Origin: an uncultured Pelagibacteraceae bacterium
GTDB lineage: Bacteria > Pseudomonadota > Alphaproteobacteria > Pelagibacterales > Pelagibacteraceae
Direction: 5' to 3'
Assembly: GCA_902629695.1 (NCBI GenBank)
Contig: CACORY010000007.1
Coordinates: 1 to 53,104 of the forward strand
DNA length: 53,104 nt
The notes below the pieces were generated by a model that saw nothing but the letters and a program-made list of their open reading frames with translations, did no database searches and was not told where the DNA came from. This document shows positions 33,070-42,715 of the stretch, piece by piece (the stretch's first letter is position 1; each line of letters begins with the position of its first letter). The translations under genes were made by a program, and so were the position numbers.

Positions 33070-33103
33070 AAGCCCATCAATTTTAATTGGTGGGCTTTTT
33101 TTT
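33070..33103 (+). terminator. Intrinsic terminator after the NCS1 permease
   Basis: AAGCCCATCAATT (33070-33082) pairs with AATTGGTGGGCTT (33085-33097) through 13 positions including one U-G wobble, followed by T residues to 33103. The wobble is tolerated only in the + strand RNA. It touches the end of the convergent allA gene. Confidence 0.88.
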
Positions 33104-33605
33104 ATATTTGAAATTCTAAAGTAATATTATCTTTGTTTAAGTCATGAAGAACTAAATTGTCTCCATCTCCCAATCTATCTATAACTAAAAAATTCATATC
33201 TTCTGTTGAGATTAATGGGAAGTGCCAAACACCAGGATTATAATTAATACCTATCCCTCTGGGAATTACGAATGACTCAATTCTATTTAAGTCAGGTTTA
33301 TCTCCTTCCGGAGCAACAAAGGCTAAAAAAGTTGTTTCTTTCATAGGGATGAAAGCTTGGCTTCCAAGTGGATGTTTTTCCATCATATCAACTTTCATTG
33401 GAAATGATCTTTTAAGAGCTGAAAAAATACTTATGGTTGACTCTCCGTTATTTTTTTTTGTATTTAAATTTGCAATACCATCATATCTTTTTGCATAGCC
33501 ATTATTAATTTCGATGGGTTTGATATCTGCAGTTGTTATCATATCTCCAAATTTTTTAAAATTTTCTTTTGTGATAGGCTTTGGTTTTATAATTAAATCT
33601 GTCAT
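33102..33605 (-). CDS. allA: Ureidoglycolate lyase AllA
   Basis: 167 residues, the usual AllA size. ENFKKFGDMI, SIFSALKRSFPMKVDMMEKH, GSQAFIPM, and NPGVWHFPLI are recognisable AllA elements of the small cupin-like fold. The enzyme splits ureidoglycolate into glyoxylate and urea, the last step of allantoate breakdown by the allantoicase route. It overlaps the upstream allantoicase gene by 4 bp, so both are co-translated. Confidence 0.92.
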   Translation of the reverse strand: MTDLIIKPKPITKENFKKFGDMITTADIKPIEINNGYAKRYDGIANLNTKKNNGESTISIFSALKRSFPMKVDMMEKHPLGSQAFIPMKETTFLAFVAPEGDKPDLNRIESFVIPRGIGINYNPGVWHFPLISTEDMNFLVIDRLGDGDNLVLHDLNKDNITLEFQI

Positions 33606-34585
33606 ATCTTATAACCAAAAATTCTAAATCTCGAGATACCACCATCAGGGAATATATTAATTTTTATGTAATTAATTTTTTCTTTTTTCATTAAAGAATT
33701 TCTAAATATATGCGTTTTGTTTGCAGATAATTTTGAATTTTTTAATAAATATCTCCATTTATTTGAAGAACTAACTATTTGCTTAGAATTTTTTGTTGGT
33801 AGATAAGTTGCCTGTAAAGAACAGTAACTAGGAAAGTTTCCTTTAAAATGATGAGTTGAAATTTCTATTTTATCAATAGAATTTCCATCGATAGAATTTA
33901 AAATTAACCAATCGTTTCCTTTACCCCTTCTTCTTCTAGTCTCCCAGCCATCACCCATATTTTTTGCTTTGCCTGGAGCTAAAATATTTTCAGCTTTACC
34001 AAAATGCTCATTATTACATGCAATTATTGAAGCACCATCTAATAATGAAGCTAAATTTATTTTTTTATTTATATTCTTTTTTGATTTTGTAATAGATCCA
34101 TATAATCTTAATCTAGCAACACCACCATCAGGAAAAATGTTAAATTTAATGTGAGTAAATACTTTACTGTTTTTAACTGAAAAAAAATGATGTGAATTAG
34201 CTTTTACTTTCTTTTTTGAAAGGATTGGAATCCATTTAAATTGTTTTATTTTATTTGAATTAGAATAAGCTCCTTCAATTGAGACCATTGAAGGTTGATT
34301 ACCATTAAAATAAGATGTATCCACGTCAATCTTAGAAATTTTTCCTGGTTTACCTAATTTTAAAACGATGAAGTCATATCCTGAAGTTCTTTTTCTTCTA
34401 GACTCCCATCCATCCATCCATTTTCCGTGTTTATCAAAGATACCTTCCTTAAATATAGGAATGGTTGGGCTAATAATTCTATTAGCAGATGCAAAAAAAT
34501 CATCAGTTTTATAAATGACTTTTGTACCTAATCTAGGTTGAGCTAAATCAATTAGTCCGTCATTAAATACTATTTTTTCTTTCAT
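33602..34585 (-). CDS. alc: Allantoicase
   Basis: 327 residues from the ATG at 34585, one base after the puuE stop; a longer frame from 34663 would overlap puuE and adds atypical residues. Two homologous halves are visible: DGWESRRKRTSGYDFIVLKLG followed by FPDGGVARLRLYG, and DGWETRRRRGKGNDWLILN followed by FPDGGISRFRIFG. This internal duplication is diagnostic of allantoicase. It hydrolyses allantoate to ureidoglycolate and urea. Confidence 0.94.
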   Translation of the reverse strand: MKEKIVFNDGLIDLAQPRLGTKVIYKTDDFFASANRIISPTIPIFKEGIFDKHGKWMDGWESRRKRTSGYDFIVLKLGKPGKISKIDVDTSYFNGNQPSMVSIEGAYSNSNKIKQFKWIPILSKKKVKANSHHFFSVKNSKVFTHIKFNIFPDGGVARLRLYGSITKSKKNINKKINLASLLDGASIIACNNEHFGKAENILAPGKAKNMGDGWETRRRRGKGNDWLILNSIDGNSIDKIEISTHHFKGNFPSYCSLQATYLPTKNSKQIVSSSNKWRYLLKNSKLSANKTHIFRNSLMKKEKINYIKINIFPDGGISRFRIFGYKI

Positions 34586-34586
34586 A

Positions 34587-35492
34587 TTATGAGTAGTTTT
34601 TAATCCAATGTTTAGCAATATCAATTCTTTTACAAATCCATATATCTTCAAATTTAAGAACATAGTCTAGAAATTTTTTTAAAGACTGAATTCTACCAGG
34701 TCTACCTATTAATCTACAATGCAATCCTACAGACATCATTTTAGGATTTGTTTTTCCTTCCTCATATAAAACATCAAAACTATCTTTAAGATAATTGTAA
34801 AAATGATCACCAGTATTAAATCCTTGGTTTGTTGCAAATCTCATATCGTTATTATCTAAAGTGTAAGGAATAATTAGTTGTTTTTTTTTTCCTTTGTATT
34901 CCCAATATGGCAAGTCATCACTATAACTATCACTATCATATAAAAAACCACCATCATCAAAAACTAAATCTCTAGTATTTGGACTACATCGACCTGTGTA
35001 CCAGCCTTGTGGTCTTGAACCAAAAATATCTTTAATTGTTTTGATAGCTAGTTGCATATGTTTTTTTTCAACAGATTTTTTTACATTCTGATAGTCTATC
35101 CATCTATAACCATGAGCTGCAATTTCATAATTACCATTTCTAATTGCATCACATATTTCTGGATTTTGCCTTAATGCAATTCCCACTCCAAAGATAGTTA
35201 TTGGTATTTTTTTTTCTTTAAACAATTTGTCTAAACGCCAAAATCCTGACCTAGATCCATATTCATAAATACTTTCCATGCTTATATGTCTGCCTTTAAT
35301 TGCTTTAGCACCAATTATTTCTGATAGAAAAGTTTCAGAATATTTATCTCCATTTAGTGGGGAATTTTCTCCTCCTTCTTCATAATTTAAAACTATTTGA
35401 AGAGCTAATTTTGCATTGTTAGGCCACGAAATTTTTTTTCCTTTACTACCATAGCCCACAAGATCTCTTGAATTTTTTTTAACCATGTACAA
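34587..35492 (-). CDS. puuE: Allantoinase PuuE (polysaccharide-deacetylase fold)
   Basis: 301 residues of the NodB-like deacetylase fold. NYEEGGENS, YGSRSGFWRL, EIAAHGYRWIDYQ, and the C-terminal IGRPGRIQSLKKFLDYV plus WICKRIDIAKHW match the cofactor-independent PuuE allantoinases rather than sugar deacetylases. It opens allantoin to allantoate. The start may be residue 1 (35492) or residue 3 (35486). With alc and allA it completes allantoin to glyoxylate plus two urea. Confidence 0.92.
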   Translation of the reverse strand: MYMVKKNSRDLVGYGSKGKKISWPNNAKLALQIVLNYEEGGENSPLNGDKYSETFLSEIIGAKAIKGRHISMESIYEYGSRSGFWRLDKLFKEKKIPITIFGVGIALRQNPEICDAIRNGNYEIAAHGYRWIDYQNVKKSVEKKHMQLAIKTIKDIFGSRPQGWYTGRCSPNTRDLVFDDGGFLYDSDSYSDDLPYWEYKGKKKQLIIPYTLDNNDMRFATNQGFNTGDHFYNYLKDSFDVLYEEGKTNPKMMSVGLHCRLIGRPGRIQSLKKFLDYVLKFEDIWICKRIDIAKHWIKNYS

Positions 35493-35524
35493 ATATAATT
35501 TAATTTAGATTTCTTAACAATTTA

Positions 35525-36715
35525 TTAATTTGAAATAGATTTTGATTTTATACCATTTAGAAAATTTATGCATTTCTTTAATTCATTAAGTTCAATAAAT
35601 TCATCTACTTTATGAGCTTGCTCAATAGAGCCTGGGCCACAAACAACTGTGCTGATACCTATTTCTTGAAATAGTCCTGCTTCAGTTCCAAAAGATACAA
35701 CTTCTCTGGAATTATCACCATTTAAACTTGAGACCAATTCACATGCCTCTGAGTTATCTACACGATCGAAACCTGTAACTTCACCTATGATTTCTTTAGT
35801 TATTTTCGAACTAGAAAAAACTTTTTTCATTTCTGGTAATAAAACTTCATTAGCATATTTATCTATTTGTTGATTTAGAAAGATACCATCTTCTTTAACA
35901 ACTGGTCTTGTTTCCCATTCAACTCGACATTTGTCAGCTATCACATTATGAGCTATCCCTCCAAATATACCTCCAACTTGCAATGTTGAAAAAGGAGGAT
36001 CAAATATTGAATCTTTAGGAACTCTTTTTTTTAATTCTTCCCTAAGTTCTATTAATTTATTTGCATATTTTGATGCAAATTCAACGGCACTCACACCCTT
36101 GTGGGGCATTGAGCTGTGTCCAGCTAAGCCCTCAAAATAAGTAGTATATTCGTAACAACCTTTATGTGCATCTATAATTTTCATTTTAGTAGGTTCACCA
36201 ACAATACAAATTCCATCTTGAATTTTTCTTTTTTTAAGTTCTTTGATTAATATCGGAGCACCTAAGCATGCAGTTTCCTCATCAAATGTAAAAGAAAAAT
36301 GAATATCTCTATTTAGATCAACTTTTGAGAAAATTGGAGCAAATGCTAGAGTGCATGCTATAAATCCCTTCATATCACAAGAACCTCTTCCATAAAGTTT
36401 ATCATCTTTAATTGTTGCTTTGAAAGGGTCTGTACTCCAACTTTTTGAAACAGGGACAGTATCAGTATGGCCAGATAAAATTATTGGTTTAACTCCGTTT
36501 GATTTTTTTGCTTTGATTGTTGCAAAAAGATTTACTCTTTTTTTCTCATCATCATATGTTTTAAATGATGTTGCACCTAAGTTATTGAGGTACTTTTCAC
36601 AATAATTAATTAAATCATTGTTATCTTCCCCAGAAATAGTTTTAAATTCAATTAAATCAGACAAAATCTTAATAGAATTTTCGTATAATTTCTCTAAATT
36701 TACTTCTGTACTCAT
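35525..36715 (-). CDS. argE: M20-family deacylase, acetylornithine deacetylase ArgE-like
   Basis: 396 residues with an M20 di-zinc core: LSGHTDTVPV (first metal histidine), LYGRGSCDMKGFIA, TFDEETACLGA (catalytic and metal glutamates), GEPTKMKIIDAHKG, and a C-terminal GPGSIEQAHKVDEFI histidine. The dimerisation domain (AGHSSMPHKGVSAVEFA) matches ArgE. ArgE removes the acetyl group from N-acetylornithine. It is upstream of puuE by 32 bp on the same strand, so a role on an N-carbamoyl or N-acyl compound from purine breakdown is conceivable. Confidence 0.85.
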   Translation of the reverse strand: MSTEVNLEKLYENSIKILSDLIEFKTISGEDNNDLINYCEKYLNNLGATSFKTYDDEKKRVNLFATIKAKKSNGVKPIILSGHTDTVPVSKSWSTDPFKATIKDDKLYGRGSCDMKGFIACTLAFAPIFSKVDLNRDIHFSFTFDEETACLGAPILIKELKKRKIQDGICIVGEPTKMKIIDAHKGCYEYTTYFEGLAGHSSMPHKGVSAVEFASKYANKLIELREELKKRVPKDSIFDPPFSTLQVGGIFGGIAHNVIADKCRVEWETRPVVKEDGIFLNQQIDKYANEVLLPEMKKVFSSSKITKEIIGEVTGFDRVDNSEACELVSSLNGDNSREVVSFGTEAGLFQEIGISTVVCGPGSIEQAHKVDEFIELNELKKCINFLNGIKSKSISN

Positions 36716-36744
36716 TAGTAATAATTAATATAAATATCACATTT

Positions 36745-37086
36745 ATGAAAGAACAAATTACTTACGACATATTTGAAAAAATAGACATCAGACTTGGAAC
36801 AGTACTGTCAGTTAAAAAGAATGAAAAAGCTAGAAAACCATCTTTAGTTGTTAAAGTCAATTTTGGAAAAGAAATAGGTGTAAAAACATCTTCTGCTCAA
36901 ATTACTCATTTTTACAATGAAGAAAATTTAGTTGGCAAACAAGTGATTGGTGTTTGTAATTTTCCAGAAAAAAATATTGCAGGTGTAAAATCTCAATTTT
37001 TGCTTTTAGGCTCAATTGATCCAGAAGGAAAGGTAACATTAGTACATCCCTCACAAAAAGCAGATAATGGTTTACCTATAGCATAA
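36745..37086 (+). CDS. csaA: tRNA-binding-domain protein CsaA
   Basis: 113 residues, the normal CsaA length, consisting of one OB-fold of the EMAP-II/Trbp111 type. FEKIDIRLGTVLSVKKNEKARKP-like N-terminus, then GVKTSSAQITHFY, GKQVIGVCNFPEKNIAGVKSQ and FLLLG are standard. It binds tRNA and has been described as a secretion-related chaperone in Bacillus. Divergent from argE with only 29 bp between the starts. It ends 2 bp before a LysE-type gene. Confidence 0.92.
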   Translation: MKEQITYDIFEKIDIRLGTVLSVKKNEKARKPSLVVKVNFGKEIGVKTSSAQITHFYNEENLVGKQVIGVCNFPEKNIAGVKSQFLLLGSIDPEGKVTLVHPSQKADNGLPIA

Positions 37087-37088
37087 AT

Positions 37089-37679
37089 ATGCATCCAGAA
37101 TTTTTATCTATGGCACTTTTTTGGATTGTGGCTGCTTATACACCAGGACCAAATAATGTTGTTGCATCTTATTCTGGTTTTAATTTTGGAATAAAAAAAA
37201 CAATCCCACACATTTTTGGTGTCACTTTTGGATTTACCTCAGTGGTATTTGCTTTAACAATTGGTTTAGTAAATGTTTTTAAATTATTCCCAGTAATCCA
37301 AACTATTTTGAAATATTTAGGGAGTTTATTCTTAATATACCTTGCTTATAAAATTAGTTTTTCAAATCCTTCTAATGAGAAAAAAGATGAAAATCCAATC
37401 TCTTTTTTAGATACTTTTATCTTTCAATTTTTGAACCCAAAAGGTGTTTTGATTGGAATAATTATAGTTTCAACATATGTTGAATATGGAGAAAATTATC
37501 TCAATTATGCGACTCAAGTCGTTTTATTTGCCTTTGTGGTGTCTCTATCAAGCATCACTTTCTGGACCTTTGTTGGCAAATATCTGAGAAAATTTGCGAC
37601 AAATGAGAAATTTATTAAATACTTTAATTATGTTATGTCAGGACTTCTTCTTTTGAGCATAATTACATTCTATATATAA
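37089..37679 (+). CDS. LysE/RhtB-family exporter (second)
   Basis: 196 residues, about six membrane segments. AAYTPGPNNVVASYSGFNFG contains the TPGPN signature in full, unlike the first LysE-type gene in the window. LKYLGSLFLIYLAYKI and FQFLNPKGVLIGI are the other family landmarks. It exports an amino acid or related compound. It is closely spaced with csaA (2 bp) and aconitase (3 bp), giving a probable operon with no clear functional theme. Confidence 0.88.
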   Translation: MHPEFLSMALFWIVAAYTPGPNNVVASYSGFNFGIKKTIPHIFGVTFGFTSVVFALTIGLVNVFKLFPVIQTILKYLGSLFLIYLAYKISFSNPSNEKKDENPISFLDTFIFQFLNPKGVLIGIIIVSTYVEYGENYLNYATQVVLFAFVVSLSSITFWTFVGKYLRKFATNEKFIKYFNYVMSGLLLLSIITFYI

Positions 37680-37682
37680 GAT

Positions 37683-40352
37683 ATGAAGCCAGGAAACAAA
37701 AATTCATATAAATCATTATCTGACTTAGAGGTTAATGATAAAAATTATAAATATTACTCATTAAAAAAAGCTGAATTAAATGGTTTAAAAGGTATTTCAA
37801 AATTACCAAAGTCGTTAAAAGTTTTATTAGAAAATTTACTCAGATATGAGGATGATATATCAGTTAATAAAAATCAAATAGAAGCAGTCAAAAACTGGCT
37901 CGATATAAAAAAATCAAAAACTGAAATAGCTTACAGACCAGCTAGGGTTTTACTTCAAGATTATACAGGAATCCCAGCAGTAGCTGATTTAGCTGCAATG
38001 AGGGAAGCTGTTAAAGAGAAAAATAAAGACCCAAATACAATTAACCCTCTGTCTGCAGTTGACTTAGTCATTGATCATTCTGTTCAAGTTGATCAATCAG
38101 CCAAAAAAGACTCATTTGAGAAGAATGTAGATATTGAATTTAAAAGAAATGGTGAAAGATATTCTTTTTTAAAATGGGGTCAAAGTGCTTTTAACAATTT
38201 TAGGATTGTTCCTCCAGGAACTGGTATTTGTCATCAGGTTAATTTAGAATATTTATCAAAAGTAGTGTGGTCAGAGGAATACAAAGGGGAAAAATATTTG
38301 TTCCCTGATACTCTTGTTGGAACAGATAGTCATACAACAATGGTCAACGCTTTATCAGTTTTAGGATGGGGTGTTGGTGGAATTGAAGCTGAGGCAGGAA
38401 TGTTAGGTCAACCTATTTCAATGTTAATCCCCGAAGTTATTGGATTTGAGGTTACTAAAAAAATGCCAGAGGGTACAACTGCTACGGATTTAGTTTTAAC
38501 AGTTGTAAAAATGCTTAGGGACAAAGGTGTGGTTGGAAAATTTGTTGAATTTTATGGTGAGGGATTAAAAAATTTAACTCTAGCTGATAGAGCGACAATT
38601 GCTAATATGGCTCCTGAGTATGGAGCTACTTGTGGATTCTTCCCAATTGACGAAGAAACTTTAAATTATTTAGAATTTTCTGGACGAGATAAAGAAACAG
38701 TCGCAATTGTCGAAAAGTATGCAAAGGAACAAGGATTATGGTCAAGTACAGATATTGAATTTACTGATAAAATTTCTTTAGACATGTCCACCGTAGTTCC
38801 AACCATTTCAGGCCCTAAAAGACCACAAGATAAGGTTCTTTTAACAAACGCATCAAATGATTTTAAAAAAGTTTTTAGAGAGGCTACAGATAAAAAGGAT
38901 TATAAAATTTCTAAAGTAAAAGATACAGATTATGAAATTAAGGATGGTTCAATATTAATTGCAGCAATTACATCATGTACTAATACCTCAAATCCAAATG
39001 TTTTGATTGGAGCTGGATTATTAGCTAAAAAATCTGTTGATTTAGGATTAAACGTTAAACCATGGGTTAAAACATCGTTAGCTCCTGGATCACAAGTAGT
39101 AACTGATTACCTAGAGAAAGCTGGTCTTAATACTTACTTAGATCAACTAGGATTTAATTTGGTTGGATATGGTTGTACAACTTGTATTGGTAATTCAGGT
39201 CCATTAGCAAAAAATATAGTCGATGCTATTCAAAAAGAAAATTTATATGCAGTTTCTGTTTTGTCTGGCAACAGAAACTTTGAGGGAAGAATTTCTCCTC
39301 ATATTAAAGCAAATTATCTGGCTTCTCCTCCACTTGTTGTAGCTTATGCACTTGCAGGTCATATGGAATTTGACTTATTTAAAGACTCATTTGGAAAAGA
39401 TAAAAATGGTAAAGATATATTTTTAAAAGATATCTGGCCCTCAAATAAAGAAATAGAGGATACTTTGAAGGACTCTCTGAATGCAGATATGTTTGTTAAA
39501 AGATACTCAAATGTTTCAGAGGGACCAAAACAATGGCAAGAAATCAAAACAGAAAAAAGCAGTATTTATAACTGGGATGAAGGCTCTACATATGTAAAAA
39601 AACCTCCTTTTTTTGACAATTTACCTGACAAGCCAGAAGGATTTAAATCAATCAAAGATGCAAGACCACTTTTAATATTAGGAGATATGGTTACAACAGA
39701 TCACATATCTCCTGCTGGAAATATTCAAAAGGATAGTCCAACCGGGGATTATTTTATGAAAAATCAAATTCAACAGAAAGATTTTAATTCTTATGGATCT
39801 AGGAGAGGAAATCATGAGGTCATGATGAGAGGAACATTCGCTAATATTAGAATTAGAAATGAAATGGCTCCTAGTACAGAAGGTGGATATACCAAATTAT
39901 ATCCTGAAGGAAAAGTGATGACAGTTTATGATGCTGTTGTTGAATATAAAAAAAGAGGAACAGATTTAATTGTAATTGGCGGTAAAGAATATGGAACTGG
40001 CTCCTCGAGAGATTGGGCAGCAAAGGGAACAAAATTATTAGGTATTAAAGTTGTTTTGGCAGAAAGCTTTGAGAGGATACACAGATCTAATTTAATAGGA
40101 ATGGGAATTTTGCCTTTACAATTTTTAGGAGATATGAATAGGAAAAATTTAAATTTAAGTGGCTCTGAATTATTAAGTGTTATTGATATAGAAAAAGGAA
40201 TAAATCCCTCAGATAAAGTTAAGTTGGAAATTAAATACTCATCAGGCGATATAAAAATAATAGAAACTTTATGCAGAATAGATACAAAAAATGAATTAGA
40301 GTATTATAAGAACGGGGGCATATTACAATATGTGCTTAGAAATATGATCTAA
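37683..40352 (+). CDS. acnA: Aconitate hydratase AcnA
   Basis: 889 residues, the full AcnA/IRP1-type length. The iron-sulfur cluster cysteines are C432 (ITSCTNTSNP) and C498 and C501 (GYGCTTCIGNSG). DHSVQVDQS, GTDSHTTMVNALSVLGWGVG and the swivel-domain GKEYGTGSSRDWAAKG with its catalytic serine are present. It interconverts citrate and isocitrate in the TCA cycle. It ends 1 bp before the YfgM-like gene. Confidence 0.96.
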   Translation: MKPGNKNSYKSLSDLEVNDKNYKYYSLKKAELNGLKGISKLPKSLKVLLENLLRYEDDISVNKNQIEAVKNWLDIKKSKTEIAYRPARVLLQDYTGIPAVADLAAMREAVKEKNKDPNTINPLSAVDLVIDHSVQVDQSAKKDSFEKNVDIEFKRNGERYSFLKWGQSAFNNFRIVPPGTGICHQVNLEYLSKVVWSEEYKGEKYLFPDTLVGTDSHTTMVNALSVLGWGVGGIEAEAGMLGQPISMLIPEVIGFEVTKKMPEGTTATDLVLTVVKMLRDKGVVGKFVEFYGEGLKNLTLADRATIANMAPEYGATCGFFPIDEETLNYLEFSGRDKETVAIVEKYAKEQGLWSSTDIEFTDKISLDMSTVVPTISGPKRPQDKVLLTNASNDFKKVFREATDKKDYKISKVKDTDYEIKDGSILIAAITSCTNTSNPNVLIGAGLLAKKSVDLGLNVKPWVKTSLAPGSQVVTDYLEKAGLNTYLDQLGFNLVGYGCTTCIGNSGPLAKNIVDAIQKENLYAVSVLSGNRNFEGRISPHIKANYLASPPLVVAYALAGHMEFDLFKDSFGKDKNGKDIFLKDIWPSNKEIEDTLKDSLNADMFVKRYSNVSEGPKQWQEIKTEKSSIYNWDEGSTYVKKPPFFDNLPDKPEGFKSIKDARPLLILGDMVTTDHISPAGNIQKDSPTGDYFMKNQIQQKDFNSYGSRRGNHEVMMRGTFANIRIRNEMAPSTEGGYTKLYPEGKVMTVYDAVVEYKKRGTDLIVIGGKEYGTGSSRDWAAKGTKLLGIKVVLAESFERIHRSNLIGMGILPLQFLGDMNRKNLNLSGSELLSVIDIEKGINPSDKVKLEIKYSSGDIKIIETLCRIDTKNELEYYKNGGILQYVLRNMI

Positions 40353-40353
40353 A

Positions 40354-40998
40354 ATGGATGAAGATTTTACTATAATAAATTCAAATACTAGAAAAGAAAA
40401 AATTAAAAATTTTTTAATTACAAATAAAAAAATAATATCATATTTTTTAATCTTCATATTAATTTTGATATTTATCTTTTTTGGGTATCAAAGTTATAAC
40501 AAGTCAAAAATAAAAAATATATCTGATGAATACAACTCTGCTATTATGGAGTATTCTCAAAATAATAAAGGTAAAACAACAGACATATTAGTTAATATTG
40601 TAAATAAAAAAAATCCAACTTATTCTCCACTCTCATTATATTTTATTATAGATAATAAATTAATTGAAAACAAAAACGATATTAATGGCTTATTTGATAT
40701 TCTAATTGATAAAACGTCACTTGATGATGAAATAAGATATTTAATTATTTACAAAAAAAGCCTTTTGAATGCTGATAGTAGTTCTGAAAATGAATTATTG
40801 AAAATGTTAGATCCGATAATTAAATCAAATAGTATTTGGAAGTCTCATGCTTTATACTTAATGGCTGAGTTTTTTTATGATAAAAAACAAAATCAAAAAG
40901 CAAAAGAATTTTTTGAAAAAATAATAGTTCTTGAAAATTCAAATATAGACATATTAAGAGAAACTCAAGTAAGACTTAATAGAGATTTAAGTGATTAA
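40354..40998 (+). CDS. YfgM-like membrane protein with tetratricopeptide-like domain
   Basis: 214 residues: a cytoplasmic N-terminus of about 20 residues, one membrane helix (about 24-45), and a helical C-terminal domain (for example LYLMAEFFYDKKQNQKAKEFFEKII) typical of tetratricopeptide folds. The arrangement and the BamB-like gene that overlaps it by 8 bp match the YfgM-BamB pair of other proteobacteria, where the protein works as a periplasmic chaperone at the Sec translocon. The primary sequence is divergent. Confidence 0.75.
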   Translation: MDEDFTIINSNTRKEKIKNFLITNKKIISYFLIFILILIFIFFGYQSYNKSKIKNISDEYNSAIMEYSQNNKGKTTDILVNIVNKKNPTYSPLSLYFIIDNKLIENKNDINGLFDILIDKTSLDDEIRYLIIYKKSLLNADSSSENELLKMLDPIIKSNSIWKSHALYLMAEFFYDKKQNQKAKEFFEKIIVLENSNIDILRETQVRLNRDLSD

Positions 40999-42283
40999 GT
41001 ATATTTTTTTAATTTTATTGGTATCTATTAATCATTGTTCATTCAATTCAAATTCAAAATTTTGGACAAAAGAAAAAAAAGTGGAACAGTTATCTAAAAA
41101 TGTTAAAAGAATATTTGAGGATGAAAAAGTAATTGGTAAAGAATTAAATGAGAATATAACAGTAAAGATACCCAAAAATATTTCAAATAATTTTAATCAA
41201 TTATCCAATAATTTAGAAATTAAAGATTTAAACTTTGATATAAAAAAAACATCAAAATTTAAATTTTCAAAAATTGAAAATTTCAATTATTTTGAACCAG
41301 AGTTAGTTTTTGACGGAAACAATTTTATTTATTTTGATGACAAGGGAAATATACTTAAATTTGGAAGAGATTTTAAAATTATTTGGAAAAAAAATTTTTA
41401 TTCTAAACAAGAAAAAAAGAACAAACCAATTTTATCTTTTGCTGTTGCAAATAATACTTTGATTATTTTTGACAATCTCTCAAAACTTTACGCAGTAGAC
41501 TTAGTAACTGGTAATTTGATTTGGTCAAAAAAAAATAAAAATCCGTTCAATTCTCAAATAAAAGTTTTTGATAAAAAAATTTACGCAATTGATATGAGCA
41601 ATATTTTAAGATGTTATTCTTTGTTAGATGGATCTGAATTGTGGCAATTTAAAAGTGAGGATACTTTTTTAAAATCAACAAAAAGAAACTCTTTAATAAT
41701 TAGAAATGAAAAAATCTTCTTTAATAATTCAATGGGAGATATAACTGCAGTTGATGCAAAAAATGGTTCATTATTATGGCAAATTCCAACTCAAAGTAGT
41801 CTAATTTACGAAAATGCATTTAGTTTAGTCATGTCTGATTTGGTCTCAGATAATAAAAATATTATATTTTCAAACAATCGAAATGAGTTTTACTCTTTGA
41901 ATCTGGTTAACGGTTTTATGAATTGGAAACAGAAGATAAACTCGAGTGTTAGACCAATTTTTTATGATCAATTAATATTTACAATCTCTGATGAAGGATA
42001 TTTTTTTATAATAGATGGTAAAACTGGAAATGTGATAAGAATTACAAATATATTTAGTATTTTTGGAAAAAATAAAAAAGAAAATATTAAACCAATTGGT
42101 TTTGTTGCAACATTAAATAAGTTAATATTATCCACAAGTAATGGTCGAGTTATCGTGATAGATATTAAAAGTGGCAAAGTAGACTCAATTTTTAAAATAG
42201 ATAATGAAAAGATTTCTAGACCTTTTATTTTTGATAATAAGATTATTTTAGTTAAAAATGACTCAATTATTAGATTAAATTAA
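40991..42283 (+). CDS. bamB: BamB-like PQQ-repeat beta-propeller (outer-membrane assembly)
   Basis: 430 residues. A short hydrophobic N-terminus ends in a possible weak lipobox (INHC at 13-16). The rest holds repeated PQQ-like blades such as YAVDLVTGNLIWSKKN, RCYSLLDGSELWQFK, TAVDAKNGSLLWQIP and YSLNLVNGFMNWKQK, giving a seven- or eight-bladed propeller. BamB is the accessory lipoprotein of the BAM complex that inserts outer-membrane barrels. The gene order after YfgM supports it; the der GTPase gene often found next is absent and a cupin gene follows instead. Confidence 0.8.
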   Translation: MIKYIFLILLVSINHCSFNSNSKFWTKEKKVEQLSKNVKRIFEDEKVIGKELNENITVKIPKNISNNFNQLSNNLEIKDLNFDIKKTSKFKFSKIENFNYFEPELVFDGNNFIYFDDKGNILKFGRDFKIIWKKNFYSKQEKKNKPILSFAVANNTLIIFDNLSKLYAVDLVTGNLIWSKKNKNPFNSQIKVFDKKIYAIDMSNILRCYSLLDGSELWQFKSEDTFLKSTKRNSLIIRNEKIFFNNSMGDITAVDAKNGSLLWQIPTQSSLIYENAFSLVMSDLVSDNKNIIFSNNRNEFYSLNLVNGFMNWKQKINSSVRPIFYDQLIFTISDEGYFFIIDGKTGNVIRITNIFSIFGKNKKENIKPIGFVATLNKLILSTSNGRVIVIDIKSGKVDSIFKIDNEKISRPFIFDNKIILVKNDSIIRLN

Positions 42284-42715
42284 ATGATACTCAAATTTTT
42301 GGAAAAAATGGGAAGAAAAAAGGTTGTTTTAGATAGAGGTCCTTCACACCCAAAGTTTGATCAAGCAAAACCTTGGATGAATCGTTACTATGTTTTGTTC
42401 AGACATAGACCAAAGTGGTTTCCTTTTAATATCTTAATACATGAAATGTTAGCTGACGATCATGGAGAAGGTGTTCATAATCATACATTTCCTTATATGA
42501 CTATAATTTTAAGAGGAGGATACTGGGAAACTTTGAGTTCAGGTAAATATTGGCGAGCTCCAGGATATATAGGATTTAGATCAGCAAATAATCTTCATAG
42601 AGTTGATCTCAAACCAGGCACCAAACCTATGACACTTTTCATAGCTGGCCCATTTGGTCTTAGAAAAGGACCAAGGTCAGAATATGGTATTGATTTTAAA
42701 ACAAAAAATAATTGA
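42284..42715 (+). CDS. Cupin-fold hypothetical protein
   Basis: 143 residues. HNHTFPYMTIILRGGYWE and, 35 residues later, NNLHRVDL resemble the two conserved cupin motifs with histidines that could bind a metal. I do not recognise the family; similar proteins occur as short stand-alone cupins in alphaproteobacteria and phages. The start is directly after the BamB-like stop, and the stop TGA overlaps the ATG of zapE, so it is part of this operon. Confidence 0.7.
   Translation: MILKFLEKMGRKKVVLDRGPSHPKFDQAKPWMNRYYVLFRHRPKWFPFNILIHEMLADDHGEGVHNHTFPYMTIILRGGYWETLSSGKYWRAPGYIGFRSANNLHRVDLKPGTKPMTLFIAGPFGLRKGPRSEYGIDFKTKNN

Noticed and set aside
34586-34663. N-terminal extension of the allantoicase frame
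   Set aside because: It overlaps the end of puuE, and the ATG at 34585 directly after the puuE stop gives a start matching allantoicase homology.
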